Shown here: piece by piece, positions 16,990-26,173 of the stretch
How the letters are laid out: each line of letters opens with the position of its first letter
How positions within the stretch are numbered: position 1 is the first letter of the stretch
Assembly: GCA_020636575.1 (NCBI GenBank)
Contig: JACJXP010000003.1
Span: 1 to 64,000 of the forward strand
Direction of reading: 5' to 3'
DNA length: 64,000 bases
Source of the DNA: Chitinophagales bacterium
GTDB taxonomy: Bacteria > Bacteroidota > Bacteroidia > Chitinophagales > Chitinophagaceae
Notes under the pieces: model-generated
Database searches by the model: none
The model's input: only the letters and a program-made list of their open reading frames with translations
Told to the model about the DNA's origin: nothing
Made by a program: the position numbers and the translations under genes

Positions 16990-18102
16990 TTACTTATCTT
17001 TTACACACCTGAAGCCGGTATGTTCAAGTCCTGTGTCAGGACTGCTTTTCATTCTTCTGGCTACCCGATAGCCACTACAGTATGCATCATTGCATAGAAA
17101 ACTACCTCCCCTGAGACTTCTTTTTTGTGCATACGGATCTTGCGGATCGTATGATTTGGAAGGGCCCTTTGGGTTTACAGTTGTTTCGCCTGAAAGTTCT
17201 TTGTAATAATTATAGTCATACCAATCACTGCACCATTCCCACACATTACCGGCCATATCAAAAAGTCCATAGCCATTAGGCGCATATGACTTTGCCGGTG
17301 CAGCCCGAAAGTGGCCATCTTTTTCTTCATTCAGATATGGAAACTTTCCTTCCCAGCTATTGGCTTTGGGTTTACCTGTATTTACATGTTCATTACCCCA
17401 GGGATAAATATTGTTTATGAGTCCACCCCTGGCAGCAAATTCCCATTCTGCTTCTGTTGGTAATCTTTTACCTGCCCATTTACAATAAGCGATTGCATCA
17501 TCCCAGCTCACCTGCACAACCGGGTAATTGTCTTTACCATCAATATTACTGTCGGGGCCTTGCGGATGTTTCCAGTCAGCCCCTTTCACCCATGACCACC
17601 ATTGTGAATAATCATTAAGATTTACCGGACCGTTTGATGCCCTGAAAACAAGTGATGCAGCTACCAATACACTGTCGGGTGGTTTAGGTGTGCCGGGAGG
17701 AACAGTTTTTTTTAATTCTTCCCAATCCGGTTTTTTTTCGGCAGTGGTTATATAACCAGTTGCATTTACAAATTCCCGAAACTGTGCATTGGTCACTTCA
17801 GTAATATCCATATAAAATGGATCTACCTGTACTGTGTGTTTCGGAAATTCATCGGGATCAGCCTGTTCATTATCCCCACCCATTTCAAAAACACCACCGG
17901 GTATGTATACCATTCCTTTATTCGAAGTATCGCCACCAAACTTTATGGATTGTGCTGATGTATCTGAACCAAATCTTGAAGGCACCTGCATGCAGGATTG
18001 CATGGAGTCTTTACTTGAATCTTTATTTACGGCTTCCCGGTTTTTGCAAGCCGGTAAAGCCAGGAAACTTATTACTCCGCATATTATTATCAGGTACTTC
18101 AT
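16990..18102 (-). CDS. Formylglycine-generating enzyme (SUMF1-type) lipoprotein
   Basis: 370 aa. An N-terminal lipoprotein signal (ISFLALPAC) is followed by the FGE-sulfatase domain: GGVFEMGG near residue 73, DITEVTNAQF, YPVVQVSWDDAIAYCKWAGK, LPTEAEWEFAARGG, DMAGNVWEW and GFRC at the end. The two active-site Cys of aerobic FGEs are present (SFLCNDAYCSGYR, about residues 337 and 342), so it could make formylglycine in a sulfatase. No sulfatase is in the window. The ATG at 18102 overlaps the upstream TGA (TGATG). It is the last gene of the symporter operon. Confidence 0.85.
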   Translation of the reverse strand: MKYLIIICGVISFLALPACKNREAVNKDSSKDSMQSCMQVPSRFGSDTSAQSIKFGGDTSNKGMVYIPGGVFEMGGDNEQADPDEFPKHTVQVDPFYMDITEVTNAQFREFVNATGYITTAEKKPDWEELKKTVPPGTPKPPDSVLVAASLVFRASNGPVNLNDYSQWWSWVKGADWKHPQGPDSNIDGKDNYPVVQVSWDDAIAYCKWAGKRLPTEAEWEFAARGGLINNIYPWGNEHVNTGKPKANSWEGKFPYLNEEKDGHFRAAPAKSYAPNGYGLFDMAGNVWEWCSDWYDYNYYKELSGETTVNPKGPSKSYDPQDPYAQKRSLRGGSFLCNDAYCSGYRVARRMKSSPDTGLEHTGFRCVKDK

Positions 18103-18305
18103 CAATCCTCCGGCTCTTCAGATATTTTATTCATGGTTGCTAATAATACCATGAAAACGCCAAAGACAAAAAAGGATATCCCGCACCACAGATTTACCGG
18201 TTCTGCCACTTCCTTACCGGATATAAAATAATAACCTGTAAGCAATACACCTGTTACCAGGAAAAACAAGCCGATGACAAAACGCAGGTCAGATAATTTA
18301 TTCAT
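18102..18305 (-). CDS. Small two-TM membrane protein paired with SSS symporter
   Basis: 67 aa with two hydrophobic segments (FVIGLFFLVTGVLLTGYYF and LWCGISFFVFGVFMVLLAT) joined by a short polar loop and ending in an acidic tail. It starts 10 bp after the SSS symporter and its stop overlaps the FGE start. Small partners of this form accompany some bacterial transporters, so a subunit role is possible; no family is recognised. Confidence 0.6.
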   Translation of the reverse strand: MNKLSDLRFVIGLFFLVTGVLLTGYYFISGKEVAEPVNLWCGISFFVFGVFMVLLATMNKISEEPED

Positions 18306-18314
18306 ATAATTTTT

Positions 18315-19967
18315 TTAGAAGAAAATAATATTAAGAACCAGGGTAACCAGTAAGATGATCAATCCAAGTATAAGCGGATTTTTATACCACACTTTAGATG
18401 CATCCTTTTGCTTTGGTGTTAAACTATACACTAATCCCACAAGACTGCTTTCTTCTTTTGGTTTGGTCACCAGACTGATCACTGCTGTTACAATAAAACA
18501 TACAACAAATGCGATCCAGGCTATATTGAACGCCTGGCTGGTACCTGAATAAAAAGTATGCAGGTTAGTGATCCAGCCGCCTTTGCCTTCAGCAGTAGTT
18601 AAACCATGAGTTAAAGCTGCAGCAGCTGTTCCACTTACCAAACCATAAAAAGCCCCATTGGCCGTTGCCCTTTTCCAGAACATGCCCAAAAAGAAGGTGG
18701 CAAATAAAGGTGCATTCACAAAACTGAAAACAAGTTGTAACAGATCCATGATACTGTTAAAACTCCGGGCAATGTAAGCTGTGGCAATGGATATCAGTAT
18801 CCCTACAATTGTGGTTGCTTTACCTACATAGAGATAATGTTTTTCTGATGCATGCTTTTTTATATGCGACTGGTAAATATCAAAAGTGAATACCGTATTG
18901 AATGCTGTCACATTTCCTGCCATACCACTCATAAATGATGCGATCAATGCTGTGATCCCAACGCCCAGTATACCACTGGGATACAATTTGGCCAGCAATG
19001 TGGGCAATGCCATATTATAATCTTTTTCACCAGCAGCATTAACTGGTAATTCAAACCCGGTGAACTGGCCTTGCAATGCCAGCAAGATGATCCCCGGTAA
19101 AATAACGATCGCCGGCATCAGGATCTTGGGAACACTGGCAATGATAGGTGTTCGTTGTGCTTCGTTCAGGTTACGGGAGATCATAGCCCTTTGTACCACC
19201 AGGAAGTCTGTACACCAATAACCAAATGCCAATACAAATCCCAAACCGAACACCAGGCTAAATGCATCAACTCCCATAGGGTTTGTAGAAGCGCTGCCCA
19301 TCCCCTTCCACACATGCAGTTTAGCATCTTCCACATGCTGAATAATACCCTGCCAGCCTCCTGCCTTATCCATACCTATGATCACCAACGGTGCAATACC
19401 CAGCACAATCAGGAAAAACTGTAGTACTTCATTGTAGACAGCGCTGGTCAACCCACCCAAAAATGTATAAACAAGCACTATACCGGCTGCAAGAAAAACC
19501 GAAACATTAAAATCCCAGCCCAGGATAATTTTGAGAAGCATTGCCAATGCATAAAGAGAGATCCCCGAGGAGAAAACAGTCATGACTGCAAATGTGATGG
19601 CATTGAAACTCCTTGTCTTTTCATCAAAACGCAATGCAAGATATTCGGGTACAGACCTGGCTTTGCTGCCATAATAGAATGGCATCATATAAACGCCGAG
19701 GAATATCATGGCAAGGGCGGCACCCAGCCAATAAAAATGCACCGTATACAAACCATACTTGGCTCCGTTGGCGGCCATCCCCAGTACTTCCTGTGCTCCA
19801 AGGTTTGCAGAAATAAAAGCAAGCGAAGTGATCCATAACGGGATACGCCGGTTGCTCATTAAAAAATCATTACCGGTTTTTACTTTTTTCTTGAGTACAT
19901 ACCCAATCGTAACTACAAATAAAAAATACAAGGCAATAACCCCGTAATCGACCAGTTCAAGTTTCAT
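18315..19967 (-). CDS. Sodium/solute symporter (SSS family), probably sugar transport
   Basis: 550 aa, about 14 hydrophobic segments. SSS features: N-terminal YFLFVVTIGYVLKKKVKTG, then GNDFLMSNRRIPLWITSLAF, ISANLGAQEVLGMAANGA (TM1 region that binds substrate and Na+), YTFLGGLTSAVYNEVLQ and GYWCTDFLVVQRA. This arrangement is that of SglT-like sodium/glucose and galactose carriers. It is next to galK (66 bp downstream of galK's stop), so galactose is a fair guess for the substrate. Inner membrane. Confidence 0.85.
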   Translation of the reverse strand: MKLELVDYGVIALYFLFVVTIGYVLKKKVKTGNDFLMSNRRIPLWITSLAFISANLGAQEVLGMAANGAKYGLYTVHFYWLGAALAMIFLGVYMMPFYYGSKARSVPEYLALRFDEKTRSFNAITFAVMTVFSSGISLYALAMLLKIILGWDFNVSVFLAAGIVLVYTFLGGLTSAVYNEVLQFFLIVLGIAPLVIIGMDKAGGWQGIIQHVEDAKLHVWKGMGSASTNPMGVDAFSLVFGLGFVLAFGYWCTDFLVVQRAMISRNLNEAQRTPIIASVPKILMPAIVILPGIILLALQGQFTGFELPVNAAGEKDYNMALPTLLAKLYPSGILGVGITALIASFMSGMAGNVTAFNTVFTFDIYQSHIKKHASEKHYLYVGKATTIVGILISIATAYIARSFNSIMDLLQLVFSFVNAPLFATFFLGMFWKRATANGAFYGLVSGTAAAALTHGLTTAEGKGGWITNLHTFYSGTSQAFNIAWIAFVVCFIVTAVISLVTKPKEESSLVGLVYSLTPKQKDASKVWYKNPLILGLIILLVTLVLNIIFF

Positions 19968-20033
19968 ATAACAGCTTTTACTTCTTGGTTGTATTGATGT
20001 GATAAAGCATATCCTGCAGCACTAAGCTAAAAC

Positions 20034-21212
20034 TCATTTTTTAATTATTTCTGTTCCATTTTCAATGGAAACGACATAATGGGTCAGTGGTAAATTCATT
20101 TCCTGCTCATAAAGAGGTTTCAGGACATCAACTAAAGGATCGATCGCTTCTTCCCTGACCAGGTTAATGGTACAGCCTCCAAATCCACCTCCCATCATCC
20201 TGGCGCCAATAACAGATTCGTTATTCCTCACTTTATCTACAAGCCAGTCGAGTTCTTTGCAGCTAACCCCGTACATTTTGCTTAACCCTTCATGTGTCGC
20301 AAACATTTTCTCACCTAATGCGTTTAATTCTCCATGCTGTAGATCAAGGCAACCAGTTAACAACCTGTCAATTTCCTGCACAACAAACCGGCTACGTTTG
20401 TCGATCAACGGATCTTTGGGTAATACATATTGATCCAGCATTTCTTCTGTAGCATTCCGTAATGAATGAATATCATTGCCATTTTCTCTTATCCATTCCA
20501 CAGCCGTTTCACATTCCTTCCTTCTTGTATTATATTCAGATGATGCCAGCGAATGTTTCACATTTGTATTCAGTAATAAAATTTTTAATCCTTCCAATGA
20601 AAAAGGAACATATTCATATTCAAGAGAGCGGCAATCCAGTTTAATAACATGATCTTTTTTTCCCATCATTGAAGCAAACTGATCCATAATACCACATAGT
20701 ACACCTGCATATTCATGCTCAGCCTTCTGAGCCATTTTTATCATGGTCATCCTGTCAAAGCCGGTTTGCAACAATTCATTCAAAGCAAATGTTGTGGCAC
20801 ATTCTACCGCTGCAGACGAGGAAAGCCCTGCACCGATCGGTACATCACTTATCAATACCGCATTAAAACCTCTAATCGTCACTCCTTTTTTTACAAACTG
20901 TGCAACCACACCTAATATATAATTAGGCCAACTGTTCTCACTTGATGGCTGTAATGCTGAAAGCGAGGTTGAAAATTTTTTATTCAGATCATTTGCCACA
21001 AGATGAATCTCGTCATCATCCCGCAAAGCGATAGCAATGTAAGCTGCTTTATCAATTGCTGCGGGCAATACAAACCCCTCATTATAATCAGTATGTTCCC
21101 CGATAATATTTACCCGGCCCGGAGAACGAACAATCAATGGCTCTCCAGGAAAATTTTCCGAGAAAACAATTCTTAGATTATCTACTAAATTTTGTGCAAC
21201 AGATCTTTCCAA
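20034..21212 (-). CDS. galK: Galactokinase
   Basis: 392 aa; phosphorylates D-galactose to galactose 1-phosphate in the cytoplasm. All GHMP-kinase marks are present: the galactose-binding VRSPGRVNIIGEHTDYNEG, the ATP loop DVPIGAGLSSSAAVE (GLSSSA) and GARMMGGGFGGC near the C-terminus. The start is a TTG at 21212, 13 bp after the SDR stop, since no ATG lies between that stop and the conserved N-terminus. It forms an operon with the SDR upstream and probably with the symporter downstream. Confidence 0.93.
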   Translation of the reverse strand: MERSVAQNLVDNLRIVFSENFPGEPLIVRSPGRVNIIGEHTDYNEGFVLPAAIDKAAYIAIALRDDDEIHLVANDLNKKFSTSLSALQPSSENSWPNYILGVVAQFVKKGVTIRGFNAVLISDVPIGAGLSSSAAVECATTFALNELLQTGFDRMTMIKMAQKAEHEYAGVLCGIMDQFASMMGKKDHVIKLDCRSLEYEYVPFSLEGLKILLLNTNVKHSLASSEYNTRRKECETAVEWIRENGNDIHSLRNATEEMLDQYVLPKDPLIDKRSRFVVQEIDRLLTGCLDLQHGELNALGEKMFATHEGLSKMYGVSCKELDWLVDKVRNNESVIGARMMGGGFGGCTINLVREEAIDPLVDVLKPLYEQEMNLPLTHYVVSIENGTEIIKK

Positions 21213-21225
21213 TGAGTCTACTAAT

Positions 21226-21900
21226 TTATTGTGATGCTTCTGCCAGCAGATTTATGTCCTTGTTCTCAAAATATTTCTTCTCTGATCCAAAAGCGATAAC
21301 ATTGATCATTGCCTTGCCTATCCTTGTTGTATCAGTCAGGTTTTTACCCATCATCCATTTAAAAAGCGGCCAGAACGGGGTCATGATAATATAACCGAGC
21401 CGGTATAAAGGCGTTCTGGACTTTATCCCTTTGAGAGGACGAATGATCCCGGGCCTGAACATATATGCTTTTTGGAAAGGCATTTTCAACAGCTCATTCT
21501 CCGTTTTACCTTTTACCCTGGCCCACATCATACGACCCTTCTCAGTACTATCTGTTCCTTTGCCTGAAACATAGATAAACTGCCCATTGGGATTTTTTGA
21601 TAAATATGCTTTTGCAAAGTTGATCGTGTAGTCATAAGTGATCTTGCTATATAATGCTTCATTCATACCACCTGCTGAAACCCCTAAACAAAAAAATACA
21701 GCGTCGTACCCGGCAAGCTCATTGCTGATCGATTCTGGGTTATTGAAGTCTTTTAAAATAACCTCTTTTATTTTTTCATGCACAACACCAACAGGGTTGC
21801 GGGTAACAAGCAATATTGATCCTACTCTTTGATCATCCAAACACTCCAATAACAATCCTTTCCCAATCATACCTGTTGCGCCTGTAATAATTACGTTCAT
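21226..21900 (-). CDS. NAD(P)-binding Rossmann protein (SDR, epimerase/dehydratase-like)
   Basis: 224 aa. N-terminal NVIITGATGMIGKGLL is the GxxGxxG nucleotide loop, and later FIYVSGKGTDST and FRPGIIRP follow the pattern of atypical, NmrA-like short SDRs. There is no YxxxK at the usual catalytic position, so catalysis is uncertain. It is the first gene of the galK operon. Substrate unknown. Confidence 0.75.
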   Translation of the reverse strand: MNVIITGATGMIGKGLLLECLDDQRVGSILLVTRNPVGVVHEKIKEVILKDFNNPESISNELAGYDAVFFCLGVSAGGMNEALYSKITYDYTINFAKAYLSKNPNGQFIYVSGKGTDSTEKGRMMWARVKGKTENELLKMPFQKAYMFRPGIIRPLKGIKSRTPLYRLGYIIMTPFWPLFKWMMGKNLTDTTRIGKAMINVIAFGSEKKYFENKDINLLAEASQ

Positions 21901-21971
21901 AACATGAGTGTATTTACACTTAGTTTATAAAATACATTCTAAACTATGACAATTGTTGATATAAGCCAATC

Positions 21972-23150
21972 TTAACTTGTAACTGCTGTATTACTTTGCT
22001 GAACAGCATACTCCACTCCACGGAGTTCGGCCAATCCTTTTAACCTGCCGATAGCAGAATATCCCGGGTACGTTGTTTTGTCCAGGTCATCCAGCATCTG
22101 GTGACCATGATCGGGGCGCATCGGAATGGAAATATTTCTTTTTTGTTGTATCGCAGCTATTTCGCTGATAAGAGTGTACATGTCAGCATCCCCTGAAAGA
22201 TGGGCTGCTTCATAAAAATTACCCTCTTCATCTCTTTTTGTATTACGTAAATGAAGAAAATGAATATTATCTGCAAACCGTCTGATCATTTTAGGAAGAT
22301 CATTATCTTTTCTTGCTCCAAAGCTGCCTGTGCAAAAACATAAACCATTCGCCTTTGATTGTACCGCTGCCAGCATATCAGCAGCATCCTGCTCTGTGCT
22401 CATGATCCTGGGCAACCCTAATACAGCATACGGGGGATCATCCGGATGAATGGCCATTACCATTCCCGTTTCTTCTGCTACGGGGATCACCTGTTCCAGG
22501 AAATAAAACAAATGTTGTTTTAACTTTTGTTCATCTATGCCTTCATACTTTTTTAATTCTGACAATACCTGTTCAGGAGTAAAAGCATCATCGCTTCCGG
22601 GCAATCCTAATAAACAATTCCTGAAAACTTTTTCCTTTTCGGCTTCTGTCATGGAAGCAAATGTGGCGGTAGCTTTTTTTATTTCATCAGGACCATAATC
22701 CAGGTCTGCACCGGGTCGCTTTAACAGGAAGAGATCAAAAGCAACAAACTGGCTCCGGTTAAAATAAAGTGCTTTGCTTCCATCAGGCATCTCATAACTT
22801 ACATCCGTTCTTATCCAATCAAGCACCGGCATAAAGTTGTAAGTGATCACTTTCAATCCACAGGAAGCAAGATTCCTGATACTCGTTTTATAATTTTCGA
22901 TGTGCTGCTGCCAATTGCCTGTCTGACGCTTTATATCATCACTTACCGGTAAGCTTTCTATCACGGTCCAGTTCATCCCGGCATCCTCGATCATTTTTTT
23001 GCGCAGCTGAATTTCTTCCACCGGCCACACATCACCAACAGGTATTTGATGTAATGCAGTAACAACCCCCTCGCATCCTGCCTGGCGGATATCAGAAAGC
23101 CTGACCACATCCTTAGGTCCATACCATCGCATGGTCTGGTGCATCAACAT
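21972..23150 (-). CDS. uxuA: Mannonate dehydratase
   Basis: 392 aa; converts D-mannonate to 2-dehydro-3-deoxy-D-gluconate in glucuronate breakdown. UxuA-type signatures are seen: MHQTMRWYGPKDVVRLSDIRQAG at the start (spaced here as MHQTMRWYGP, then DVVRLSDI), LHQIPVGDVW, TGMVMAIHPDDPP, GLCFCTGSFGARKDND and SIPMRPDHGHQMLDD. The His, Cys and Asp metal ligands are in the IHPDDP, FCTGSFG and MRPDHG blocks. It links the xylan locus (glucuronate side chains from GH67/GH115) to central metabolism. It stands between galK's SDR and an SSS transporter on the same strand. Confidence 0.93.
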   Translation of the reverse strand: MLMHQTMRWYGPKDVVRLSDIRQAGCEGVVTALHQIPVGDVWPVEEIQLRKKMIEDAGMNWTVIESLPVSDDIKRQTGNWQQHIENYKTSIRNLASCGLKVITYNFMPVLDWIRTDVSYEMPDGSKALYFNRSQFVAFDLFLLKRPGADLDYGPDEIKKATATFASMTEAEKEKVFRNCLLGLPGSDDAFTPEQVLSELKKYEGIDEQKLKQHLFYFLEQVIPVAEETGMVMAIHPDDPPYAVLGLPRIMSTEQDAADMLAAVQSKANGLCFCTGSFGARKDNDLPKMIRRFADNIHFLHLRNTKRDEEGNFYEAAHLSGDADMYTLISEIAAIQQKRNISIPMRPDHGHQMLDDLDKTTYPGYSAIGRLKGLAELRGVEYAVQQSNTAVTS

Positions 23151-23190
23151 AATTGTTTGATTTAATTAAAGGCTCTTACAATTCAGATCA

Positions 23191-24807
23191 TTACCCTGTA
23201 AAGCTAATCATGACAAAGGCCACAATGGCGATCACAACCAGTGACAAAACAATATCAACCCAATTATAGCTTGCCCGGTTTGCAGCTTTTTGTTCTGCTG
23301 AAAGTGTGCCATAAGTCAATCCATTTACTTTGGCCGGATCTGGTGCCGGCGTAAGTAAGCTAATCGTAACACAAAGTATCACACAGAACAAGAAGAACCA
23401 CGCAGCAAAGGTTAAAAAGTTGGTTGTTCCGAATGTATACAAGAAAGTACCCGGATCAAGACTGCTCTTGTTGATCTCTAAAGTGAGTCGCAGAGCTGCT
23501 ATCAATAATCCTCCAAATAGAGTAGCCATTGCACCCTTACTATTAATACGCTTAAAGAAGATACCTAACAGGAATACAGCAGCGATGGGTGGTCCGATAT
23601 ATGCCTGAACAGACTGGAGATATTCATACAAGGCTGGTGAAATTCCCTGCATAATAGGAATCCATGCTATACCAAGCAAAACAACGAACCCTGTTGCTAC
23701 CCTTCCAATGTTTACCAGTTTCTTCTCAGGTGTATTGGGTCTAAGTTTTTTATAAATATCTACAGTGAATAATGTTGAACATGAATTGAAAACTGATGCC
23801 AGTGAACTCATTAATGCCGCCAGCAGACCAGCAGCCACCAATCCTCTTAATCCAGCCGGCATTTTGTTCATTAGTAAAGCAGCAAAAGCACCATCAGCAC
23901 TTTCATATTCTAACTGGCCCTGATTTTTCAAAGCCACTGCTATAACTCCGGGTATAAGAAAAAGGAATACAGGTAATAATTTTAAAAGACCACCAAAGAT
24001 GGTTCCTCTTCTACCCTCTTTAATATTTTTAGCTGCTAATACCCGCTGCACTATATACTGGTCCGTACACCAATACCACATACCCACAATAGAACTTGTA
24101 ATAACCAATGGTAACCATGGAAAATCTGCATCAGAATTCGGTCTCCACATATTCATATACCCGTCGGGCAAAGAAGCTTTTACATTGCTCCAGCCACCTG
24201 CTGCATTAAGACCAACAAAGGTCAGAGTAGCGGCACCGATCACCAAGATCACAGTTTGTATCGCCTCAGTATAAGCCACTGCTCTCATACCTCCCAAAAT
24301 GGTATATACTCCCGTTAGAATAACAGTTATTAAAGCCCCCGTCCAGAAATCAATACCGAGTAGAGTGGATATCACTATTCCTCCGGCATAAACTGTAACC
24401 GAAACTTTTGTCATAATATAGGCCAACAAGGAGAAAATACTTAAAAACCACCTTGTACCTGAGTTAAAACGTCTTTCCAAAAATTCGGGCATTGTAAAAA
24501 CACCACTGCGTAGATAAAAGGGAAGAAATACCCAGCCCAATGTTATTACCAGCCAGGCATGTAATTCATATATCACTAACGGGAATCTGCCTCCGGCACC
24601 TGAACCTGCCAGGCCAACAATATGTTCTGATCCAATATTTGAAGCAAAAATGGAAGCACCTACAACAAACCAACCCAGGTTTCTTCCTGCTAAAAAATAA
24701 TCTGCTGTATTTTTTTGTCTTCGGGTGATGACCCAAATTGCTACACCAGCCAAAACGGCAAAATACAGTGCTATTACCGTCCAGTCTAAGGTTGCGAACT
24801 TTCCCAT
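23191..24807 (-). CDS. Sodium/solute symporter (SSS family)
   Basis: 538 aa, mostly hydrophobic with 13-14 segments. SSS blocks: TADYFLAGRNLGWFVVGASIF, SNIGSEHIVGLAGSGA, YTILGGMRAVAYTEAIQ and YWCTDQYIVQRVLAAKN. It lies between uxuA and xylA, so likely substrates are xylose, a xylose oligomer or a hexuronate; the sequence does not decide. It is 10 bp behind xylA on the minus strand, so co-transcribed. Confidence 0.87.
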   Translation of the reverse strand: MGKFATLDWTVIALYFAVLAGVAIWVITRRQKNTADYFLAGRNLGWFVVGASIFASNIGSEHIVGLAGSGAGGRFPLVIYELHAWLVITLGWVFLPFYLRSGVFTMPEFLERRFNSGTRWFLSIFSLLAYIMTKVSVTVYAGGIVISTLLGIDFWTGALITVILTGVYTILGGMRAVAYTEAIQTVILVIGAATLTFVGLNAAGGWSNVKASLPDGYMNMWRPNSDADFPWLPLVITSSIVGMWYWCTDQYIVQRVLAAKNIKEGRRGTIFGGLLKLLPVFLFLIPGVIAVALKNQGQLEYESADGAFAALLMNKMPAGLRGLVAAGLLAALMSSLASVFNSCSTLFTVDIYKKLRPNTPEKKLVNIGRVATGFVVLLGIAWIPIMQGISPALYEYLQSVQAYIGPPIAAVFLLGIFFKRINSKGAMATLFGGLLIAALRLTLEINKSSLDPGTFLYTFGTTNFLTFAAWFFLFCVILCVTISLLTPAPDPAKVNGLTYGTLSAEQKAANRASYNWVDIVLSLVVIAIVAFVMISFTG

Positions 24808-24817
24808 GAGTTAGATT

Positions 24818-26146
24818 TTATATAAAGCGATTGATGATATTTTCCATGTATTCCTGCTTACCACTCTTTGTAGCCGGTTCGCCATTCTCTGCAGCATAAT
24901 TTCTCAGCTCTTCCAAACTAAGTTTTCCTGCTTCAAACTCTTTTCCTTTTCCGCTATCAAAAGATGAATAACGATCCGATCTTATTTTCTTGTAGTCCGA
25001 CTTTTGCAGAATGGCCTCAGCTGTTATTAATGCCCTTGCAAATGTATCCATCCCACCTATATGAGCATAAAATAAATCTTCCGGGTCAGTTGAGTTTCGC
25101 CTGATCTTGGCGTCGAAATTAATTCCACCACCATTTAAGCCACCGGTTTCCAGCAATATGATCATAGCTTCAGTCAATTCATTGATGTCATTGGGGAACT
25201 GGTCAGTATCCCACCCGTTCTGATAATCTCCCCGGTTTGCATCCATGCTTCCCAATAAACCTGCATCTGCTGCCACCTGTAATTCATGGGTAAAAGTGTG
25301 GCCGGCCAATGTAGCATGGTTCACTTCAATATTTAAACTAAAATCGTTCAGCAGATCATGCTGGCGCAGGAAACCGATCACTGTTTCACAGTCATAATCA
25401 TATTGGTGCTTGCTGGGTTCACATGGCTTTGGTTCAATAAAGAATTTTCCTTTAAACCCATTCTTCCTTGCATAATCCTTTGCGGTATGTAAGAACCGGG
25501 CCAGGTGTTCTTTCTCTCTTTTCATATTTGTATTCAACAAACTCATGTATCCTTCTCTACCACCCCAGAACACATAATTCTCTCCGCCTAATGCAATGGT
25601 TGCATCCAAAGCCGCTTTTACCTGTGCAGCACCATGTGCCAATACATGAAAATCAGGATTGGTAGCTGCCCCGTTCATATATCTCTTATTTGAAAACAGG
25701 TTGGCAGTGCCCCATAATAACTTTACACCACTTGCTTTTTGTTTTTCCGATAAATAAGCAGTGATTGCCTGTAGCCTGCTTTCATTCTCCTTTACATCAT
25801 TGGTATAGTCTACTGCATCCACATCATGGAAACAATAATAAGGAAGGCCCAGTTTAGTAATGAATTCAAAAGCAGCATCGGCTTTATCTTTTGCTCTTTC
25901 CACAGCATCCGATTTTTCATTCCAAGGGAAGATATGAGTAGGCTCTCCGAATGGATCGGCCCCACTGCCGCAGAAGCTATGCCAATAGGCACAAGCAAAA
26001 CGAAGCCAGTCTTTCATGGGTTTTCCGGCTACGATCTTATTTTCATCGTACCAGCGATAAGCCAGCGGATTATCACTTTGTAATCCTTCAAACTTTACCT
26101 GGCCAATTCCCTTAAAATATTCTTTTGATCCTGTTATTACTGACAT
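24818..26146 (-). CDS. xylA: Xylose isomerase
   Basis: 442 aa, the class II length. Converts D-xylose to D-xylulose. Recognised blocks: YYCFHDVD (active-site His/Asp), [14 protein letters not shown] (metal site), [15 protein letters not shown], the [19 protein letters not shown] block (here [14 protein letters not shown]) and [20 protein letters not shown]. It is downstream of xylulokinase (27 bp) on the same strand. Cytoplasmic. Confidence 0.95.
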   Translation of the reverse strand: MSVITGSKEYFKGIGQVKFEGLQSDNPLAYRWYDENKIVAGKPMKDWLRFACAYWHSFCGSGADPFGEPTHIFPWNEKSDAVERAKDKADAAFEFITKLGLPYYCFHDVDAVDYTNDVKENESRLQAITAYLSEKQKASGVKLLWGTANLFSNKRYMNGAATNPDFHVLAHGAAQVKAALDATIALGGENYVFWGGREGYMSLLNTNMKREKEHLARFLHTAKDYARKNGFKGKFFIEPKPCEPSKHQYDYDCETVIGFLRQHDLLNDFSLNIEVNHATLAGHTFTHELQVAADAGLLGSMDANRGDYQNGWDTDQFPNDINELTEAMIILLETGGLNGGGINFDAKIRRNSTDPEDLFYAHIGGMDTFARALITAEAILQKSDYKKIRSDRYSSFDSGKGKEFEAGKLSLEELRNYAAENGEPATKSGKQEYMENIINRFI

Positions 26147-26173
26147 ATTGGTGTTGGTTTTAAAATAATATAA

